Below, piece by piece: positions 50,857 to 59,460 of a stretch of DNA of 64,000 nucleotides. Location: the NCBI RefSeq assembly GCF_003349955.1, contig NZ_QLKQ01000041.1, positions 1-64,000 of the forward strand. Direction: 5' to 3'. How positions within the stretch are numbered: the first letter of the stretch is position 1; every line of letters starts with the position of its first letter. The position numbers and the translations under genes were made by a program. Under the pieces are notes generated by a model. It did no database searches. It was not told where the DNA came from and saw only the letters and a list, made by a program, of their open reading frames with translations. Origin of the DNA: Azospirillum brasilense (GTDB lineage Bacteria; Pseudomonadota; Alphaproteobacteria; Azospirillales; Azospirillaceae).

Positions 50857-53800
50857 ATGGAACTCCTGGCAGCGGTCCTGTCCGGCATCGCCGGCAACCA
50901 GATCTGGGTCTTCGCGGGGCTTCTCGTCCTCGTGCTGCTGATCATCGCGGTGATGGCGGCGATCCTGCTGCGCGCCCGCAGCGCGGCGCCGCCCGCCCCG
51001 GCGGAGCCCGCCGCCCTGCCGCCGCCCGACGCGGCAGCGGAGGAGGGTGGGTCGGTTCCGGCGCTCGCGGCGATGGCGCCGGACGTCACCATCCGCGACA
51101 TCCGCCGCCTGTTCCGCGACGGTCTGGCCGCCTATCGCGAGACGCTGTCGCGCAACGTCTATCTGGTGCCCTGGTACTTGCGCACCGGCGTGGCCGCGTC
51201 GGACGACGCCGGCCTGCTATCCTGCGCGGACGAGGTGCGCCCCCCGGTGACCGCCGAGCGGCACGCCGGCTTCTCCTGGCGCTTCTACGACCGGGCGGTG
51301 GTCATCGACGTCGATGATCCCCGCGCCGCCTGGGCCGGCGTGCTGGACCTGCTGGGCCGCCGCCGCCCGATGCTGCCCGCCGACGGGCTGATCCTCACCG
51401 TTCCGCTGGCCGAGCTGGACGATGTGCGCCGCGCCACCGCGCGCGGGACGGAGCTGTACGCCCGGCTGTGGGAGATCCAGCGCACGCTGGGCTTCGCGCT
51501 GCCGGTCTATGTGGTGGTGACGGGTTGCGAGGAGGCTCCCGGATTCGCGGCGCTGGCCGAGGCTCTGCCGCCGTCCCTGACCGGCGGGATGCTCGGCTGG
51601 TCGAGCCCCTACGCGTTGGAGACCGCCTTTTCGCCCGACTTCGTAAGCGAGGCGCTGCAATCGCTGGCGGACGGGCTGCTGGCGGTGGAGCTGGAGGTGT
51701 TCGGTGCTGCGGCCGCGCCGGACGGCGCCCCGCTGTTCGCCCTGACGGAGCGGCTGACCGGGACGGAGGCGGCGCTGCGCGCCCTGCTCGGCACCGCCTT
51801 CAAGCGCACCGCCTATCAGGAGACTCTCTACGTGCGCGGCCTCTACTTCACCGGCCGCCCCGATCCCGACGCGGCGGCGCTGTTCGGGCGCGACCTGCTG
51901 AACCGCAAAATCTTCCCCGAGGCCGGGCTGCCCAAGCCGACCCGCGCGCTGGCGGCGTCCCGCGCGTGGCGCCGCTACTCCTGGCCGGTGGGGACCGGGG
52001 TCGCCGCCGTCGCCGCCGTCCTGCTGCTGTGGATGGGGGTGCAGCGCGCCTCCACCCTGTCGGACCGGCTGGTTCCGGTCCTGGCCGACATTCCGGGCGG
52101 GCTGCAGCAGCTCGCCGACCAGCGCCCAGCGGTCGAGGCCGGGGCGCCGATGACCGCCGCCTACGGCGATCCCGCCGCCCGCTTCGTGCAGGGCGTGACC
52201 ATGCTGCCCACCGACTGGACCTTCAACCCGCTTCCGGCCGCCTGGATCAGCGGCGTTCCGGATTCGGTGTCGGGCGCGCTGGCCGTCGGCTACCGCCGGC
52301 TGGCCCTGTCGACCGTGCGCGACGTCGCCGAGGACCGGCTGCGCCGCCTGACCCGCGACGGCGGGGTGGGGCCGGCGGGGGCGGGCGCCTTCGAGCGGCT
52401 GCGCGCCTTCGCGGGCGAAATCAGCATCGCCGAGGGACTGGCCCGCGCCTACAACAACGTGGACGCCCGCGACCCGACCCTGCCGCTGGACGATGTGCTG
52501 GACTTCGCCCTGGGCTCCGGCGTGGCGCGCGGCTTTTCGGCCCGGCTGCACGGCTGGGAGATCGACCAGCCGCCGGGCGGCACCGCCATCCCGGCGCCGG
52601 GACCAGGGGCGCAACGCCCCATCGACCTGACCGCACACCGGGCCGAAGTCAGCCGTCGCTTCCGGCAATACGCCGACGCCTATCTGCGCGACCTCGCCAT
52701 GGGCGGCCTCGCCGCCGCAAGGCTGTCGGTCGCCGCCAACGAGTTGGAACTGCTGGCCGGCGGGGCGCGCTCCGGCGCCGACGCGGCGGCGGCCTACGCC
52801 GAGGTGCTGTCGAGCCTGGAGGACGCCGCCCGCGGCCTGGGAGCGGAACGCGGCGCCTGGATCGGCGCCAACGGCCCCGTCCTGCCGCCGGAGTTCGAAG
52901 CGCTGCTCGGCCGGCTGGAGAAGTCCGACCTGCTCGGCCCCACCCTGCGCGCCGACATCCTCGACCTCGCGCAGCGCCGCTACGACGAGGCGGGAGTCGG
53001 TGCCCGCAGCCTGGATTCGGTGATCGGCCGCCTGCTGGAGCAGGCCCCGAATGGCGGCGCCCGGCTGGCCCCGGCGGCGGAACAGCTCCGCCGCACCCTG
53101 GCGGTGTGGATGGCCCGCCGTTTCATGAAGACGGACGACAGCGGCGCGCTGGCGATGCCCGCCGTGGGCGCCGGCTGGGACCGCGCCGCCCTGGACAGCA
53201 TCCCACCGCTGGTCGAGGACTATCTGCTGTTCGACGCCAAGGACCTGCCGCAGGCGCCGGCCATGCTGCGCACCTCCATGCGGACGGCGGCGCAGCACCA
53301 GCTCCGCCAGGGGGTGGAGCGCATCCTCGCCCGCGCCCTGGCCGGCAGCCCCGCTCCGGGCGGCGTGGACCGGGCGGGCGGGCTGGCGCAGCTCCGCACC
53401 TCGGCCCACGCGCTGCGCACCGCCTTTCCGGTGCTGGCCGAGACCATGCAGTCCTTCCGCCAGATCGGTCTGACCACCTCCGCCGACACCATCCGCGACA
53501 CGGTGGCCCGGCAGGCCAACGCCGTGCTGGTCCAGGCCGACCGGCTGCTGGAGGGCGACCAGCTCTACCGGCCCGACGCCCATGCGCTGGACGTCTGGGT
53601 GGACGGGCCGCTGGTGCCGCACCTGCTGTTCGGGCAGACCACGCCGGCCGGGCTGGCGCTCTATCTCGGCAACGCCCGGCAGGAGGTGACGGTGCTCGCC
53701 CGCGACATCGCCGCCCCGGTGGTCGAGATCCTGGAGCGCCCGGTGATGGGCGCCGGGACCGGTTCGGGCGCCGCCGCCAAATGGGCGCGCATCATCGCCG

Positions 53801-54993
53801 AACTGGACAAGTACGACGGCGGTCGCCCGAACAGCTCCCTGGCGCAGCTCGAGAAGTTCGTGACGGTGGAAAGCGCCGCCGTGGACGCCGCCGGTTGCCA
53901 GAATCTCGGCGCCATCGACGGGGTGCCGGACGACTTCTTCCGCAGCCGTCTGGCCGAGCTGAAGCAGTGGATCGCCACGCGCTGCGTGCTGGCCGCCGAC
54001 GCCCGCGTCTACGACGCCTACGTCGACATGGCCGCGTCCTTCAACGAGATGCTGGCCGGCCGCTTCCCCTTCGCAACCGCCGCGGTGCCGGGCGAGGACG
54101 CCGATCCGGCGGCGGTGCGCGCCTTCTACGAGCGGTTCGACGCGCGCTCGGCCTTCGTGCTGGAGGGGCTGCGCCGCGGCGAGCGGTTCGGCAGCGCCGG
54201 ACGCGAGGCGCTGCGCTTCGTGGAGACGATGGAGCGGGCGCGCCCGCTGCTGATCGCCGCGGTGACCCCGGACCAGAGCGGCGGTCTGGCGCTCGACCCC
54301 GCCTTCCGCGTCAACCGCGGGCGTGAGGCCGGGGGCAGCGACATCATCGAATGGAAGCTCGCCACGCCGAATGGCGCGCTGTCCAGCATGTTGCCGCGCA
54401 CGCCGCTGCGCTGGTATCCGGGCGACAAGCTGAGCCTGACGTTGCGCTGGGCGAAGGACGGTACGGTGCTGCCGGTCTCCGGCGTCGGTGCGGGGGTGAC
54501 GGTGGACGGACCCTCGCTGCGTTTCGACTATGACGGTCCCTGGGCGCTGTTCGCTCTGGCCGCCCGGCAGGCCGCGCCGCAGCGTGACCGCCGCCCCGGC
54601 CCGGACACCGAGCCGCTTCTGCTGTTCGAGGCCACGGCCAGCGGCCCGGTCAAGGAAGCCGCCGCCGCTGCCCCGACGCCGATCGCTCCAGCCGTCCAGG
54701 CGGCGCCGCAACCCGTGGTGAAGCCCAACGTGCGGGTCTTCATGACTCTGGCGGTCAAGCGCACCGTCCTGGCCGACGGCAAGCCGCCGCGCGAGGAGAA
54801 GGTGGCCGTGCCGGCGCTGCCCGCGCAGGCGCCGCCGCTGGCCCCGGTCGGTAGCATGCGGCGGATGCCGGGTCTGGCCGGCTGGCCGGCGCCCTCCGGG
54901 GCGGTGGCTCCGGCGGATCGCGCCTTCTTCGATCTGGGCACCGCCCCGTCCCAGCCCCCGATGCTCCGCCCCGCGGCCCAACGCTTCCCGTGA
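50857..54993 (+). CDS. tssM: T6SS membrane-complex protein TssM (IcmF-like) with degenerate Walker A
   Basis: A 1378-residue IcmF/TssM protein, the inner-membrane scaffold linking TssL to TssJ. It has an N-terminal membrane helix (IWVFAGLLVLVLLIIAVMAA), a cytosolic NTPase-like domain, another helix near 375-395 (GTGVAAVAAVLLLWMGVQRA), a large periplasmic part (~400-1250) and a C-terminal TssJ-binding domain. The Walker A loop that normally reads GPPGSGKTT after PWYL is GVAASDDAG here (about residues 111-119), so the Lys and Thr are gone. The matching Walker B-like strand is VVIDVDDPRA. ATP use is therefore not expected; some TssM proteins elsewhere also work without it. The stop overlaps the tssA start (GTGA). 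Confidence 0.93.
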   Translation: MELLAAVLSGIAGNQIWVFAGLLVLVLLIIAVMAAILLRARSAAPPAPAEPAALPPPDAAAEEGGSVPALAAMAPDVTIRDIRRLFRDGLAAYRETLSRNVYLVPWYLRTGVAASDDAGLLSCADEVRPPVTAERHAGFSWRFYDRAVVIDVDDPRAAWAGVLDLLGRRRPMLPADGLILTVPLAELDDVRRATARGTELYARLWEIQRTLGFALPVYVVVTGCEEAPGFAALAEALPPSLTGGMLGWSSPYALETAFSPDFVSEALQSLADGLLAVELEVFGAAAAPDGAPLFALTERLTGTEAALRALLGTAFKRTAYQETLYVRGLYFTGRPDPDAAALFGRDLLNRKIFPEAGLPKPTRALAASRAWRRYSWPVGTGVAAVAAVLLLWMGVQRASTLSDRLVPVLADIPGGLQQLADQRPAVEAGAPMTAAYGDPAARFVQGVTMLPTDWTFNPLPAAWISGVPDSVSGALAVGYRRLALSTVRDVAEDRLRRLTRDGGVGPAGAGAFERLRAFAGEISIAEGLARAYNNVDARDPTLPLDDVLDFALGSGVARGFSARLHGWEIDQPPGGTAIPAPGPGAQRPIDLTAHRAEVSRRFRQYADAYLRDLAMGGLAAARLSVAANELELLAGGARSGADAAAAYAEVLSSLEDAARGLGAERGAWIGANGPVLPPEFEALLGRLEKSDLLGPTLRADILDLAQRRYDEAGVGARSLDSVIGRLLEQAPNGGARLAPAAEQLRRTLAVWMARRFMKTDDSGALAMPAVGAGWDRAALDSIPPLVEDYLLFDAKDLPQAPAMLRTSMRTAAQHQLRQGVERILARALAGSPAPGGVDRAGGLAQLRTSAHALRTAFPVLAETMQSFRQIGLTTSADTIRDTVARQANAVLVQADRLLEGDQLYRPDAHALDVWVDGPLVPHLLFGQTTPAGLALYLGNARQEVTVLARDIAAPVVEILERPVMGAGTGSGAAAKWARIIAELDKYDGGRPNSSLAQLEKFVTVESAAVDAAGCQNLGAIDGVPDDFFRSRLAELKQWIATRCVLAADARVYDAYVDMAASFNEMLAGRFPFATAAVPGEDADPAAVRAFYERFDARSAFVLEGLRRGERFGSAGREALRFVETMERARPLLIAAVTPDQSGGLALDPAFRVNRGREAGGSDIIEWKLATPNGALSSMLPRTPLRWYPGDKLSLTLRWAKDGTVLPVSGVGAGVTVDGPSLRFDYDGPWALFALAARQAAPQRDRRPGPDTEPLLLFEATASGPVKEAAAAAPTPIAPAVQAAPQPVVKPNVRVFMTLAVKRTVLADGKPPREEKVAVPALPAQAPPLAPVGSMRRMPGLAGWPAPSGAVAPADRAFFDLGTAPSQPPMLRPAAQRFP

Positions 54994-56102
54994 GCAGCCA
55001 AATGACCGCATCCCACCCGCTGATCGACATCGGCGCCCTGCTCCAGCCCATCCCCGGCGACGATCCGGCGGGCGACGACCTGCGCCACGGCCCGGAATTC
55101 GACGCGCTGACCGAGGCGCGCCGGATGGACGACGATCTGGACCAGGGCATCTGGCAGACCACCGTCAAGAAGGCCGACTGGAAGGGCGTTGTCCAGCAGG
55201 CGTCGGACCTGCTGACGACCCGCACCAAGGACCTCCAGGTCGCGGCGTGGCTGGTCCAGGCGCTGGGCCGTCTGCACGGCCCGGTGGGGCTGGCGCCGGG
55301 ACTCCTGCTGGTCCACGGGCTGGTCGAGGATTTCTGGGAGGGCCTCTACCCACGCCTGGACGACGGCGATCCGGAGCCGCGGCTGGCGCCGCTGGTCTGG
55401 CTGGACAGCCAGTTGTCGCGCGATCTGATGGCGACCGCCATCACCCAGCCGGGGCCGCACGCCGACGAGACGCACCGTTTCCAGGACTGGCAGAACGCCC
55501 AGCGTCTGCGCAAGCTCGCCACCCGTGATCCGCGCGCCTTCCACGAGGCGGTGGACGACGGGGAGGTGACGGTCGAGCAGATCCTTGCCGCCCAGGACCG
55601 CACCCCACCGGACTTCTACCAGACCCAGCACGGCCATCTGCGGGATACGGTGACGGCGGTGCGCACGCTGGCGGCGGAGCTGGACGCCGTGGCCGGCCGC
55701 TCCGCCCCCGGCTTCAGCCAGCTTCTGAAGACCCTTGAAAGCCTGATCCAGTTCCACCGCGACGCGCTCGCCAAGCGCGGCATCGATCCGGACGGTGCCT
55801 CCGCCGCGCCGGAACAGACCGAAGGCGGGGAGGAAGCCACCATCGACGCGTCCGCCGAGATCATTCCCGCCGCCGCCTTCGCCCGCCCCGGCGGGCCGCG
55901 GACCCGGCAGGAGGCCTACGCGATGCTGCACCAGATCGCCGATTTCCTGGCACGGGAGGAGCCGCACAGCCCGACCTCCTACCTCGTCCGCCGCGCCGCC
56001 GCCTGGGGGAACCTGTCCCTGCCGGAGCTGTACGCCGAGCTGCTGGGCGACCGCGGCGAGGTCGGGCGGATCTTCGGCCTGTTGCGTCTTGAGGAGCGCT
56101 GA
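54990..56102 (+). CDS. tssA: T6SS cap/assembly protein TssA
   Basis: A 370-residue TssA protein with an N-terminal ImpA domain (about 10-120: HPLIDIGALLQPIPGDDPAG, DDLRHGPEFDALTEARRMDD, then GIWQTTVKKADWKGVVQQAS) and a variable middle. A C-terminal domain has FARPGGPRTRQEAYAMLHQI, ADFLAREEPHSPTSYLVRRA and AAWGNLSLPELYAELLG, which resembles the VasL/TssA-type end. TssA directs tube and sheath polymerisation from the baseplate. GTG at 54990 overlaps the tssM stop; ATG at 55002 is an alternative. It ends four bases before a second hcp-like gene. Confidence 0.92.
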   Translation: MSSQMTASHPLIDIGALLQPIPGDDPAGDDLRHGPEFDALTEARRMDDDLDQGIWQTTVKKADWKGVVQQASDLLTTRTKDLQVAAWLVQALGRLHGPVGLAPGLLLVHGLVEDFWEGLYPRLDDGDPEPRLAPLVWLDSQLSRDLMATAITQPGPHADETHRFQDWQNAQRLRKLATRDPRAFHEAVDDGEVTVEQILAAQDRTPPDFYQTQHGHLRDTVTAVRTLAAELDAVAGRSAPGFSQLLKTLESLIQFHRDALAKRGIDPDGASAAPEQTEGGEEATIDASAEIIPAAAFARPGGPRTRQEAYAMLHQIADFLAREEPHSPTSYLVRRAAAWGNLSLPELYAELLGDRGEVGRIFGLLRLEER

Positions 56103-56105
56103 GCC

Positions 56106-56663
56106 ATGCCCCGCATCCTGCTCGACTACCCCGGCATCAAGGGCGAGTCGCTGATCCGCAACTATAAGAATCTGGCCGAGTGCGTGAGCTTCGACCTGTC
56201 GTCGGGCAAGCGCGAGGTCGGCGGCTTCAACTACGACGACCCGATCGAGGACAACTCTTACTTCGGCAGCCGGAAGGCGCAGAAGCAGGACAAGCTCGGC
56301 GTCGACAGCCTGAAGCTGGAGCGTCACTTCGACCTCGCCTCGCCCAAGCTGATGCAGGCGGCCTTCGATCCGCAGAAGAAGGACGTCACCGCGACCATCC
56401 ATTTCTTCCGCACCTTCGCGCAGCTTCAGGGCGGCGAGTTCTTTGGCGAAAGCGACATCTTCGCCGAGCCGTACCTGACCATCATCCTGAAGAACACGCA
56501 GATCACCGAATATGTGCTGTCGGTCGACAACGACGACAGCAGCAACGGCACCGAGACCATCTCGCTGGCCTTCGACCAGCTGCAGATGACCTACCAGCAC
56601 CAGATCGACGGCCGGAAAATCGGCCAAATCCGTGGCGACATCACATTGGCGAGCAAGTCATGA
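56106..56663 (+). CDS. second Hcp-like tube protein
   Basis: A 185-residue Hcp-family protein (DUF796), with MPRILLDYPGIKGESLIRNY, YKNLAECVSFDLSSGKREVG, KLERHFDLASPKLMQAAFDP and AEPYLTIILKNTQITEYVLS. The end is SNGTETISLAFDQLQMTYQH followed by a divergent tail. It is clearly different from the Hcp in the sheath block (37280-37795), mainly in its N-terminal strands and C-terminus. It could form an alternative tube, cap the tube or carry a different effector. It is in the operon between tssA and a membrane gene, and the next ATG overlaps its stop (ATGA). Confidence 0.88.
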   Translation: MPRILLDYPGIKGESLIRNYKNLAECVSFDLSSGKREVGGFNYDDPIEDNSYFGSRKAQKQDKLGVDSLKLERHFDLASPKLMQAAFDPQKKDVTATIHFFRTFAQLQGGEFFGESDIFAEPYLTIILKNTQITEYVLSVDNDDSSNGTETISLAFDQLQMTYQHQIDGRKIGQIRGDITLASKS

Positions 56664-57247
56664 CCCAGTCCAACCCGTCGGCCCTGAGCGGCGACACCAC
56701 CCTCCTGCCCCGCAACGGCGAGGGGCGCCGCGGTCCGGCGCGCCGGGCCGAGCATTTCCTGGAGCAGGTGATGTTCCAGAGCCGCTGGCTCCTGGCGCCG
56801 CTCTATGTCGGTCTGGTGGGCGCGCTGCTGATGATCGGCTGGCGCTTCGCGCTGGAACTGGTGCACGCGCTGCCGCTTCTGCTCCACGGCACGGAGAACG
56901 ACATCATCCTGATCGTGCTCGGGCTGGTCGACCTGACGATGGTCGGCAACCTCGTGCTGATGGTGATCTTCAGCGGCTATGAGAACTTCGTCTCGAAGAT
57001 CGACGTCGCCGGCCACGCCGACCGTCCGGAATGGATGGGCAAGCTGGATTTCAGCGCGCTCAAGGTGAAGCTGATCGCCAGCATCGTGGCGATCTCCTCC
57101 ATCCAGATCCTGAAGACCTTCATGAACGTGTCGGAGGTCTCCGACCGCGACCTGATGTGGCTGGTCGCCATCCACATCACCTTCATCGTCTCCGGCGTCC
57201 TGCTGGCGACCATGGACGTGCTGGTCAAGAAGAGCCACGCGCACTGA
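56660..57247 (+). CDS. UPF0114 (YqhA-type) integral membrane protein
   Basis: A 195-residue inner-membrane protein of the UPF0114 family of unknown function, with four helices (about 44-65, LLAPLYVGLVGALLMIGWRF; 78-105, LIVLGLVDLTMVGNLVLMVI; 131-150, KVKLIASIVAISSIQILKTF; 166-186). The family block FVSKIDVAGHADRPEWMGKL follows the second helix. The start overlaps the hcp-like stop, so it is a member of the T6SS operon and not just a neighbour. It precedes a pentameric channel homologue by 26 bases, suggesting they work together in the membrane; the function is unknown. Confidence 0.85.
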   Translation: MTQSNPSALSGDTTLLPRNGEGRRGPARRAEHFLEQVMFQSRWLLAPLYVGLVGALLMIGWRFALELVHALPLLLHGTENDIILIVLGLVDLTMVGNLVLMVIFSGYENFVSKIDVAGHADRPEWMGKLDFSALKVKLIASIVAISSIQILKTFMNVSEVSDRDLMWLVAIHITFIVSGVLLATMDVLVKKSHAH

Positions 57248-57273
57248 CATCCGGCAGGAAAGGAGAGGGCATC

Positions 57274-58215
57274 ATGATTCGGTACGCGCTGGCGTTCCTC
57301 GCCATCCTTCTGACCGGCCTGCCCGGAGCGTCGCGGGCGGAACCGGCGAAGGTGGTGGTCGGCACCTACGTCAACCAGATCACCGGGGTGAATCTCCGCG
57401 ACAATCAGGTCAATGTGGACTTCTACGTCTGGTTCCGCTGGGACGACGACTCCCTGAACCCGCTGGAGACGTTCGAGCTGATGAACGGGCGGATCGAATC
57501 CCGCACGCCCACCCCGGTCCGCAAGCTGAAGGACACCAACTACGGGCAGGCGCGCGTCCAGGCCGTTCTGAACCAGCCCTGGGACGTGAGCCATTTTCCG
57601 CTGGACACCCAGACCATCCGTCTGGTGATCGAGGACAGCGACCAGACGGCGGAATATGTGGTCTACGTGCCGGACACCGACAACAGCACCGTCGATCCCG
57701 ACGTCGACGTCTCCGGCTACACGCTGATCAACAACGGCGCCACCATCTCGGCGCACCGTTACCGCACCAACTACGGCGACATCACCCTGCCGAAGAACCA
57801 CGAGTCCGTCTATTCCCGCTACACCCACGCGATCACGTTGGAGCGGCCGGATTCGGTCTATTACATCAAGACCTTCTCGACCATCTTCATCTCCTCGCTG
57901 GTGGCCTTCCTGGCCTTCCTGGTGAAGCCGGTGGACCTCGACCCCCGCTTCGGCCTGGGCATCGGCGCGCTGTTCGCCGTGGTCGCCTGCTACTTCGTCA
58001 TCGCCAGCGACCTGCCGCGCAGCAGCGGCTTCACCCTGTCGGACCGGGTCAATCTCGCCTCCATGGGCATGATCTTCCTCAGCCTGATGCAGAGCGCGGT
58101 GTCGCTGATGATCTACGAGCGGAACGCGGCGAAGGCCCTGATCCTGGACCGCTGGTCCCTGGTGGTCTTCCCCGTCGCCTACTTGCTGCTGTGCGTCTGG
58201 CTGACCGCGGTGTGA
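57274..58215 (+). CDS. prokaryotic pentameric ligand-gated (Cys-loop-type) ion channel homologue
   Basis: A 313-residue protein with the architecture of bacterial pentameric ligand-gated channels such as GLIC and ELIC. A signal peptide covers residues 1-22 (IRYALAFLAILLTGLPGASRA). The ~170-residue beta-sandwich ligand domain has the family loop WDVSHFPLDTQTI (103-115), which lacks the two cysteines as in other prokaryotic members, and FYVWFRWDDDSLNP. Four helices follow: M1 about 195-217 (STIFISSLVAFLAFLVKP), M2 about 225-245 (FGLGIGALFAVVACYFVIAS), M3 about 256-281, M4 about 294-312. It sits at the end of the T6SS operon after a UPF0114 gene, with GGAAAGGAGAGG before its ATG. Its ligand and ion are unknown, and a channel in this position is unusual. 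Confidence 0.85.
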   Translation: MIRYALAFLAILLTGLPGASRAEPAKVVVGTYVNQITGVNLRDNQVNVDFYVWFRWDDDSLNPLETFELMNGRIESRTPTPVRKLKDTNYGQARVQAVLNQPWDVSHFPLDTQTIRLVIEDSDQTAEYVVYVPDTDNSTVDPDVDVSGYTLINNGATISAHRYRTNYGDITLPKNHESVYSRYTHAITLERPDSVYYIKTFSTIFISSLVAFLAFLVKPVDLDPRFGLGIGALFAVVACYFVIASDLPRSSGFTLSDRVNLASMGMIFLSLMQSAVSLMIYERNAAKALILDRWSLVVFPVAYLLLCVWLTAV

Positions 58216-58311
58216 GCCCGGCGCCGTGATCCAGTTGGGGGGCGCCGCTCCGGCCTGAGCTTCGCCACAATCCTCCGTCATCCTCCGCGAAGAGCGATGA
58301 GGGAGAGTGGG

Positions 58312-59043
58312 ATGATCGGAAACCGGACGGCGCTGGCGGCTGCGGCGTTTCTCGCCATCGGGATCGCGGTGGCGGGGTGGACGGCGGGGCGCGAGGTCGC
58401 CCAGGTCCGGCTGGCCGACCGTTTCGTCACCGTGAAGGGCTCCGCCGAGCGCGAGGTCAAGGCCAACCTCGCGCTCTGGCCGGTGCGCTTCGTCGCCACC
58501 GGCGACGACCTGTCCGCCGTCCAGGCGAAGACGGCGGCGGACGAGAAGGCCGTTCTGGCCTTTCTGGAGCGCTATGGGCTGGGCGCCGACGCCGTCGTCT
58601 CACGCTCGCTCGATCTCGTGGACCTGCTCGCCCAGGCCTACCGCCAGGGGCCGGCGGACCAGCGCTACATCCTCACCCGCACCCTGATGATCCGCAGCCC
58701 GGACGTGGAGCGGGTCGACCGCGCCAGCCAGAATCTGGCGGAGTTGCTCGACCAGGGCGTGACCCTGGGAGGGGAGCCGGGCATGGGCTCCGGCCCCAAC
58801 TACCTGTTCACCCGGCTGAACGACGTGAAGACCGAGATGATCGCCGAGGCGACCGCCAAGGCGCGCGAGGCGGCAACCCAGTTCGCGACCGACAGCGGCG
58901 CCACGCTGGGCGGCATCCGCCGCGCCAACCAGGGCCTGTTCCAGATCCTCGCCCGCGACGAGGCCCCCGGCATCATGGAAAGCCGGCAGATCGACAAGAT
59001 CGTCCGCGTCGTGTCGACCCTCGACTGGGAACTGGTGGATTGA
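58312..59043 (+). CDS. SIMPL-domain (DUF541) periplasmic or membrane-anchored protein
   Basis: A 243-residue protein with an N-terminal helix or signal (NRTALAAAAFLAIGIAVAGW) and a SIMPL (DUF541) domain: DRFVTVKGSAEREVKANLAL, WPVRFVATGDDLSAVQAKTA, DQRYILTRTLMIRSPDVERV, then NYLFTRLNDVKTEMIAEATA and a final TLDWELVD. SIMPL proteins are found at the envelope in stress and signalling contexts, without a defined reaction. ATG at 58312 is chosen for the GGGAGAG leader; ATG at 58297 is an in-frame alternative. It is 96 bases after the channel gene and is the last gene of the cluster, so operon membership is uncertain. Confidence 0.85.
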   Translation: MIGNRTALAAAAFLAIGIAVAGWTAGREVAQVRLADRFVTVKGSAEREVKANLALWPVRFVATGDDLSAVQAKTAADEKAVLAFLERYGLGADAVVSRSLDLVDLLAQAYRQGPADQRYILTRTLMIRSPDVERVDRASQNLAELLDQGVTLGGEPGMGSGPNYLFTRLNDVKTEMIAEATAKAREAATQFATDSGATLGGIRRANQGLFQILARDEAPGIMESRQIDKIVRVVSTLDWELVD

Positions 59044-59415
59044 CGGGGCGGCGGCGCTCCGCCCGCCCTCGCGCTGTATAGATCACCTACATATTGGATT
59101 CGCCCCATCCGGCCGTCCCCTGCCCAAAAGGCGGCGGGCGGCACGGCCTGCGTGTGGCTTATGGATCGTGATGGCGCGGAAGCCGACAATCCTGTTTCTG
59201 TAATCCGTCGATTGCGCCGCCAAGTGAACAATAAACCTTCGCCCGGTGCCAAATTACGCTCAGAAAATCGGCAGAATGGGCAGTTGTCGTGCATCGTTTG
59301 CACGATGCATTTCGTGGGTTGAGCGACTGTTCGGATCGGCTCTCCGCACCTCCTTGCCGATATTCCTCGAAAAATGATGGTTTGGGCAGAAAGAGCTAGT
59401 TCACCTGTGCCGAGC
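59044..59415. other. intergenic region between SIMPL gene and modE
   Basis: No convincing gene is seen here. It begins with the stem GGGCGG-CGGCGCT-CCGCCC (59046-59064), a possible terminator without a T tract. It also holds a palindrome TGCATCGT-TTGC-ACGATGCA with perfect 8-base arms at 59290-59309, and its base composition is lower in GC than the flanking genes. Confidence 0.45.
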
Positions 59416-59444
59416 ATGGTTATATAGCCATCGTATATAGCGAA
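59416..59444. promoter_or_regulatory. ModE box upstream of modE
   Basis: On the minus strand TTCGCTATATA, seven bases, then TATATAACCAT. This matches the known ModE consensus halves ATCGCTATATA and TATATAACGAT with few differences. It is 17 bases from the modE start, so binding would autoregulate the mod genes when molybdate is plentiful. Confidence 0.85.
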
Positions 59445-59460
59445 TTCGGGGTGCCCGCTC

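Noticed and set aside
25010..58245. ATCCAGTTGGGGGG found at about 25012 and 58229 as a shared promoter element
   Set aside because: A 14-base match in 64 kb of GC-rich DNA is expected by chance several times, and no promoter context supports it.
59044..59460. Long minus-strand open frame across the gap before modE
   Set aside because: It runs into modE antisense, shows no domain and lacks a ribosome-binding site, so it looks like a GC-rich chance frame.
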